Origin: CAKRPJ01 sp934376955
GTDB lineage: Bacteria > Bacillota > Clostridia > Lachnospirales > Lachnospiraceae
DNA: 64,000 nucleotides
Direction of reading: 5' to 3'
NCBI GenBank assembly: GCA_934376955.1
Contig: CAKRPJ010000007.1
Span: 26,795 to 90,794 of the forward strand
Part shown: one piece after another, positions 59,493 to 64,000 of the stretch
Numbering within the stretch: position 1 is the stretch's first letter
Layout of the letters: each line of letters opens with the position of its first letter
The notes under the pieces: model-generated
Databases searched by the model: none
Seen by the model: only the letters and a program-made list of their open reading frames with translations
What the model was told of the DNA's origin: nothing
Program-made: the position numbers and the translations under genes

Positions 59493-61304
59493 TTGAAACA
59501 AAATCAGCAATTTCGCGGTTTGGGCCTTGTGGTGCTTGTAATGGCACTGATTCTTTTTGCGTCATCCCTGACACAAAAGGGCGGCCTGTTCAGCGAAGAA
59601 ATGACATATCAGCAGTTTATGATGGCAGTGGAAAACGGAACCATCGTGAACGCGCAGATAAGGCAGAATCCGCAGACTCCTACCGGTCTGGTGGAGCTTT
59701 ATCTGAAGGACGGGGATCGAAATGAGGTCGCGGTTTCCGATGTGATCGAGACCCAGAAGCTCTTAAGTGAGCACAATATAAGCTTTGTGGTCGAGGATGT
59801 GCCACAGGAAAATTTCCTGATTAGTGTGATCCTTCCGATCGGACTTTCCGCAGTCGTCATCATGTTCCTTATGATGTATATGAATGCCAGAGTCGGAGGG
59901 GGCGGCGGAAACTCCAAAATGATGAATTTCGGAAAGAGCCGGGCAAAAATGAGCCGTACTAATTCCGTGAATTTCTCGAAGGTGGCCGGATTATCCGAAG
60001 AAAAGGAAGATCTTGCAGAAATCGTGGATTTCCTGAAAAATCCGAAAAAATATACAGAAGTTGGTGCAAGGATCCCGAAGGGTGTGATTTTAGTAGGCCC
60101 TCCGGGTACCGGAAAGACACTTCTTGCCAAGGCAGTTGCCGGAGAGGCGGGAGTTCCGTTCTTTTCCATCTCCGGTTCGGACTTTGTGGAGATGTTCGTC
60201 GGTGTAGGCGCATCCCGTGTCAGAGACCTGTTTGAGGAAGCCAAGAAAAACGCCCCCTGTATCGTTTTTATTGATGAGATCGATGCGGTGGCAAGACGGC
60301 GCGGAACCGGCATGGGCGGCGGCCACGATGAAAGGGAACAGACCTTAAACCAGCTTCTGGTGGAAATGGACGGCTTCGGTGTCAATGAAGGCATCATTGT
60401 GATGGCTGCGACGAACCGTGTCGATATTCTGGATCCGGCGATCTTACGTCCCGGCCGTTTCGACAGAAAGGTAGGCGTCGGAAGGCCGGATATTAAGGGC
60501 CGTGAGGAGATCCTCAAGGTTCATGCGGCAGATAAGCCTCTCGGAGACGACGTAGACTTAAAGCGGATTGCCCAGACAACGGCAGGCTTTACGGGTGCGG
60601 ATCTGGAAAACCTCCTGAACGAGGGAGCGATCCTTGCGGCAAAGGCAGGCAGAAAATATGTGAAGCAGGCTGATATTGAGCAGGCCTTTATCAAGGTCGG
60701 TATCGGAGCGGAGAAAAAGAGCAAGGTGATCTCCGAAAAGGAAAAACGGATCACAGCTTATCATGAAGCAGGCCATGCGATCCTGTTTCACGAGCTTCCG
60801 GATGTGGGGCCGGTTCATACGATCTCCATTATTCCGACGGGAATGGGAGCTGCCGGATATACCATGCCATTGCCGGAAAAGGATGAAATGTTTAATACCA
60901 GAGGCAAGATGCTGCAGAACATTATGGTGGCTCTGGGCGGAAGGATCGCGGAGGAGATCATCTTTGATGATGTCACAACGGGAGCCTCTCAGGATATTAA
61001 ACAGGCGACCTCCATCGCCCGGGCTATGGTAACACAGTACGGCATGTCCGAGAAGGTTGGAATGATCAATTACGGAAGCGATGCGGATGAGGTCTTCATC
61101 GGCCGCGACCTGGCCCATACAAGAAGCTATGGAGAAGATGTAGCAGCAGCTATCGACAGTGAGGTCAAGAGGATCATCGACGAGTGCTATGCAAAGGCCA
61201 AAGGAATCATTCTGGCCCATGAAGATGTACTCCATAAATGCTGCCAGCTCCTTCTGGAAAAGGAAAAAATCGGTCAGGAAGAATTTGATTCCCTGTTCGC
61301 TTAA
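59493..61304 (+). CDS. ftsH: ATP-dependent membrane protease FtsH
   Basis: 603 residues from TTG 59493, seven bases after GGAGG. Two membrane spans (LVVLVMALILFASSL; ISVILPIGLSAVVIMFLMMY), AAA domain with GPPGTGKT (about residue 205), FIDEIDAVARR, SRH region AATNRVDILDPA, and the zinc protease motif HEAGH near residue 427. It degrades misfolded and regulatory proteins at the membrane. A terminator follows. Confidence 0.97.
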   Translation: MKQNQQFRGLGLVVLVMALILFASSLTQKGGLFSEEMTYQQFMMAVENGTIVNAQIRQNPQTPTGLVELYLKDGDRNEVAVSDVIETQKLLSEHNISFVVEDVPQENFLISVILPIGLSAVVIMFLMMYMNARVGGGGGNSKMMNFGKSRAKMSRTNSVNFSKVAGLSEEKEDLAEIVDFLKNPKKYTEVGARIPKGVILVGPPGTGKTLLAKAVAGEAGVPFFSISGSDFVEMFVGVGASRVRDLFEEAKKNAPCIVFIDEIDAVARRRGTGMGGGHDEREQTLNQLLVEMDGFGVNEGIIVMAATNRVDILDPAILRPGRFDRKVGVGRPDIKGREEILKVHAADKPLGDDVDLKRIAQTTAGFTGADLENLLNEGAILAAKAGRKYVKQADIEQAFIKVGIGAEKKSKVISEKEKRITAYHEAGHAILFHELPDVGPVHTISIIPTGMGAAGYTMPLPEKDEMFNTRGKMLQNIMVALGGRIAEEIIFDDVTTGASQDIKQATSIARAMVTQYGMSEKVGMINYGSDADEVFIGRDLAHTRSYGEDVAAAIDSEVKRIIDECYAKAKGIILAHEDVLHKCCQLLLEKEKIGQEEFDSLFA

Positions 61305-61314
61305 AAAATAAAGG

Positions 61315-61360
61315 AAAACGGCGTTTGTAAAAAAGAAACACAACAAAACGCCGTTTTTTC
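61315..61360 (+). terminator. Terminator of ftsH
   Basis: AAAACGGCGTTT and AAAACGCCGTTTTTT arms (61315-61326, 61345-61359). Confidence 0.85.
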
Positions 61361-61372
61361 TTTTGAAATATA

Positions 61373-61422
61373 AAATATACACAAAAATAAAAATCAAAAA
61401 GTAAATATACACAAAAATAAAA
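61373..61422. repeat. 20-bp direct repeat, 30-bp period
   Basis: AAATATACACAAAAATAAAA at 61373-61392 and 61403-61422. Part of an AT-rich spacer of about 400 bases (61305-61707) with no ORF. Confidence 0.7.
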
Positions 61423-61477
61423 TTACAAAAAAACGATGTTTGTGCACACTTATCCGGAAGTGTATGCTATATTACTA

Positions 61478-61580
61478 CTCGTAACCCCCCCCAATACATT
61501 ATATAGTTTTTGCTATACCCCATAAGAGACATAATACCTTTTCCGAGAGAAAGCCAGCGATTCCCCGCTGGCTTTCTTTC
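61478..61580 (+). ncRNA. Candidate small RNA with C-rich stretch
   Basis: TGCTATATT (61465-61473) is an extended -10; about 100 bases later a perfect terminator-like hairpin AGAAAGCCAGCG / CGCTGGCTTTCT (61548-61559, 61566-61577) occurs with no ORF between. The interval holds eight consecutive C (61485-61492) and a CCCC, which could pair with Shine-Dalgarno sequences. This is a prediction only; no family was recognised. Confidence 0.4.
61548..61580 (+). terminator. Orphan terminator hairpin
   Basis: Twelve-base perfect arms with a six-base loop followed by a short T-rich tail, not next to any coding stop. Confidence 0.7.
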
Positions 61581-61707
61581 TGTAATTCTTTCTGCAATGA
61601 CAAAAACGATTCAATGAAGAAATTTACCGAAGCCGAATAAAATAAGTGCAAACAGACAGAAAGTTCTGTATAATAGTGGGAGATTGAGGAAAGGAGAAGC
61701 TGTTTTT

Positions 61708-63771
61708 ATGGATAAGGCAGCACTGTTTTGTGATGAAACAGTTGGCTATCGGATTCCGGAGGAACCGGAACCGGGAGAAGCCGTGACACTGAAATTCCGG
61801 ACGAAGAAGGACGATGCAGATCATGTTTTTCTGATCGTGCCGGCAGGAGAGAAAAAAACAGAATTGATAAAAACAGTAAGCCGGGGAGTCTTTGACTATT
61901 ACGAGATCTCATACCAGCTGGGAGATGCCCCGGTATACTTTTATTTTGAAATACAAAAGGGAACGGAAACATGCTTTTATAATCGCCGCGGAGCGGTAGA
62001 GCAGAGAGAGGCTGCCGATGGCCTGTTTTGCATTACACCCGGCTTTCATGTGCCGGAATGGGCAAAGGGCGCCCTCATGTATCAGATATTTATCGACCGG
62101 TTTTACAACGGAGATCCGTCGAACGATGTGGTGTCGGATGAATATATCTACATCGGCTTCCCGGTAACGAAGATCGACTGCTGGGAGGAGGGCTTGTCTG
62201 TACTGGATGTGGATCGCTTTTACGGAGGCGATCTTCAGGGGATCCTCGATAAGCTGGATTATCTGCAAAGCCTCAAGGTCGAGGTTTTGTACCTGAGTCC
62301 GATCTTTGTATCGCCCTCCAATCACAAATATGACTGTCAGGATTATGAGCATGTGGATCCTCATTACGCCGTGATCCTAAAGGATGCGGACGGACTTGTG
62401 GGCGCAGCGGATATCGATAATCTGCGGGCAGAAAAATATACGGTGCGGACAGCAGATAGGGACAATCTGGAGGCCGGAGACCGCTTTCTGGAAATGTTTA
62501 TGGAAGAAGTCCATAAACGCGGCATGCGGGTGATTCTCGACGGTGTGTTCAACCACTGCGGCTCCTTCAACAAATGGCTGGATCGTGAAAAGATCTATGC
62601 ACACGCGGGAGGATATGAGCCGGGAGCGTATACGGATGAAAAAAGCCCATATCGGAATTTCTTCCGCTTTGCGAATGAACATGGATGGCCGGACAATGAC
62701 TCCTATGAGGGCTGGTGGAACCACAACACGCTTCCTAAGCTCAATTATGAGGGCTCGAAGGAGCTTTATGACTATATCCTTAAAATCGCCGGGAAATGGC
62801 TTGCAGAGCCTTACCGGATAGACGGCTGGCGCTTGGACGTGGCGGCGGATCTCGGGCATTCCCCGGAGATGAACCACCGGTTCTGGCAGGATTTCCGAAA
62901 AACAGTAAAAAAAATAAATCCGGATGCCTTTATTATTGCAGAGCACTATGGGGATGCGTCTTCCTGGCTTGAGGGAAATGAATGGGATTCTGTAATGAAC
63001 TATGACGCCTTTATGGAGCCGGTATCATGGTTTCTTACGGGTCTTGAAAAGCACAGCGACCGATTTGACGGATATCTCTATAAAAACGGCAGAATCTTTA
63101 TGGATTCCATGCTGAGGCACATGAGCCGCCTGCAGACTCCCTCATTGATGTCTGCGATGAACGAGCTCTCCAATCATGACCATTCCCGTTTCCTTACCAG
63201 AACAAACGGAAAGGTGGGACGTCTGGATTCCATGGGAGCAAAGGCGGCATCGGAGGGGATCGATTACGGGACCTTCCGGGCAGCGGTCGTGATCCAGATG
63301 ACATGGCCCGGGGCACCGACGATCTACTACGGAGACGAGGCCGGCGTATGCGGCTGGACAGATCCGGACAGCAGAAGAACCTTTCCGTGGGGAAAGGAGA
63401 ATCTTGAGCTGGCAGAGTTTCATCGCTATCTTACCGGGATCAGGAACCGGAACCGGGCATTCCGGACAGGTTCCTTTAAACCGCTCTTGGCAGACGGAGG
63501 AGTGATCGCCTACGCCAGATTTAACGACAGGGAACGAGGTATCGTGGTCGTAAACAGCGAGGAGAAGGAAAGAACCGTCCGGATCCCCGTATGGGAGGCG
63601 GAGATCTTAGGAGAAAGTGTGACCCGGATCATGGAGACCGGGCGGGAAAACTATAACGTGGGTCAGATGGAGCTTCCGGTATATGATGGAACCGTGACGG
63701 TGCGACTGGAACCGAAAAGTGCAATGATTTTGGAGAATAAAGAGGATGAAAATCTTGATGCGAATTTTTGA
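61708..63771 (+). CDS. GH13 alpha-glucan hydrolase (neopullulanase/cyclomaltodextrinase type)
   Basis: 687 residues from the ATG at 61708, after AAAGGAGAAG; a frame back to 61684 overlaps that site. The N-terminal CBM34-like domain (about residues 1-115) precedes the catalytic barrel (MYQIFIDRFYNGDPSND, VEVLYLSPIF, YRIDGWRLDVAAD with the nucleophile Asp, IIAEHYGD with the acid Glu, LSNHDHSRF). No signal peptide, so it is cytosolic and acts on maltodextrins or cyclodextrins that enter the cell. The C-terminal beta domain is about residues 600-687. Confidence 0.9.
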   Translation: MDKAALFCDETVGYRIPEEPEPGEAVTLKFRTKKDDADHVFLIVPAGEKKTELIKTVSRGVFDYYEISYQLGDAPVYFYFEIQKGTETCFYNRRGAVEQREAADGLFCITPGFHVPEWAKGALMYQIFIDRFYNGDPSNDVVSDEYIYIGFPVTKIDCWEEGLSVLDVDRFYGGDLQGILDKLDYLQSLKVEVLYLSPIFVSPSNHKYDCQDYEHVDPHYAVILKDADGLVGAADIDNLRAEKYTVRTADRDNLEAGDRFLEMFMEEVHKRGMRVILDGVFNHCGSFNKWLDREKIYAHAGGYEPGAYTDEKSPYRNFFRFANEHGWPDNDSYEGWWNHNTLPKLNYEGSKELYDYILKIAGKWLAEPYRIDGWRLDVAADLGHSPEMNHRFWQDFRKTVKKINPDAFIIAEHYGDASSWLEGNEWDSVMNYDAFMEPVSWFLTGLEKHSDRFDGYLYKNGRIFMDSMLRHMSRLQTPSLMSAMNELSNHDHSRFLTRTNGKVGRLDSMGAKAASEGIDYGTFRAAVVIQMTWPGAPTIYYGDEAGVCGWTDPDSRRTFPWGKENLELAEFHRYLTGIRNRNRAFRTGSFKPLLADGGVIAYARFNDRERGIVVVNSEEKERTVRIPVWEAEILGESVTRIMETGRENYNVGQMELPVYDGTVTVRLEPKSAMILENKEDENLDANF

Positions 63772-63782
63772 TAAAAAAGCAC

Positions 63783-63811
63783 TTGATTTTTAAGTGAGAT
63801 TGTGTTATCAT
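63783..63811 (+). promoter_or_regulatory. Promoter of the tRNA genes
   Basis: TTGATT (63783-63788), 17 bases, TATCAT (63806-63811). A small CTTGTC-AGAGT-GACAAG hairpin (63817-63833) leads into tRNA-Tyr. Confidence 0.6.
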
Positions 63812-63832
63812 TTTGACTTGTCAGAGTGACAA

Positions 63833-63914
63833 GGGCGGATTCCCGAGTGGCCAAAGGGGACAGACTGTAAATCTGCTGCAACTTGCTTCGGTGGTTCGAA
63901 TCCACCTCCGCCCA
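63833..63914 (+). tRNA. tRNA-Tyr (anticodon GTA)
   Basis: Acceptor arms GGGCGGA / TCCGCCC, anticodon GTA at 63867-63869 in the loop CTGTAAA, a long variable arm (class II) and the T-loop GGTTCGAATCC. The CCA end is not encoded (discriminator A at 63914). Confidence 0.97.
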
Positions 63915-63924
63915 CTTTTGACAA

Positions 63925-63997
<73 letters not shown>

Positions 63998-64000
63998 TTG

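Noticed and set aside
59699..60517. 272-codon minus-strand frame inside ftsH
   Set aside because: It is a shadow of the highly conserved AAA domain, with no independent evidence of coding.
61485..61492. Run of eight C as an assembly error
   Set aside because: Cannot be judged from one sequence; it does not disrupt a gene, so it is only mentioned with the candidate small RNA.

Overview
The window looks like a chromosomal segment of a spore-forming, anaerobic, low-to-mid GC Firmicute, most likely a Lachnospiraceae-type Clostridium relative. Evidence: gdpP-rplI-dnaB order at the left end; sporulation genes spoVG, spoVT, yabP, yabQ and spoIIE; the Firmicute order spoVT-mazG-(hup)-rqcP-yabP-yabQ-divIC-spoIIE-tilS-hpt-ftsH at the right end; a GlgC/GlgD pair; MecA; and an FMN-riboswitch-controlled RibU. 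No rRNA, CRISPR array, prophage or complete IS element was seen. Two tRNA genes (Tyr, Phe) close the window.

Layout. 0-7 kb: end of gdpP, rplI, dnaB, a MerR regulator, a flavoprotein, a CpeT-like protein, a ferredoxin, a zinc-ribbon membrane protein with 12-residue repeats, a DUF1858 protein and mecA. 7.1-13.8 kb: a DUF169 gene plus a five-gene peptide/metal-type ABC importer, bracketed by near-identical 73-bp direct repeats, so probably an inserted block. 13.8-18.9 kb: a Ser/Thr kinase fused to a CpaE-like P-loop domain, a second P-loop protein, a 96-residue unknown, a GH18 wall hydrolase and an amidase. 19-28 kb: an EamA transporter, riboswitch-ribU, then a long operon (sua5, comEB, radical SAM, exonuclease, small membrane protein, VanW, an AIRS_C-only protein, trmL). 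28-33 kb, minus strand: asnS and a YhaO/YhaN-like nuclease pair with a PH-like membrane protein. 33.3-45.5 kb: a LysR regulator and a nine-gene operon for peptide import and intracellular amide hydrolysis (dpp-type ABC importer, M20, CapA, serine hydrolase, M20D). 45.7-48.5 kb: glgC, glgD, spoVG. 48.5-52.6 kb: accessory stretch with palindromic repeats, two DUF3841 paralogues, a LexA-box dinB operon and a truncated zeta-toxin-like pair. 52.7-61.3 kb: the sporulation/division/tRNA-modification cluster. 61.7-63.8 kb: a GH13 alpha-glucan hydrolase, then tRNAs.

The strongest candidates for undescribed biology are the kinase/P-loop/wall-hydrolase cassette, the cytosolic CapA plus amidohydrolase operon, the 73-bp-repeat-flanked DUF169-ABC block, and a family of structured intergenic repeats, 26 bp of which also occur in frame inside the kinase gene. 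All functions are inferred by reading translated sequence; no database search was run.
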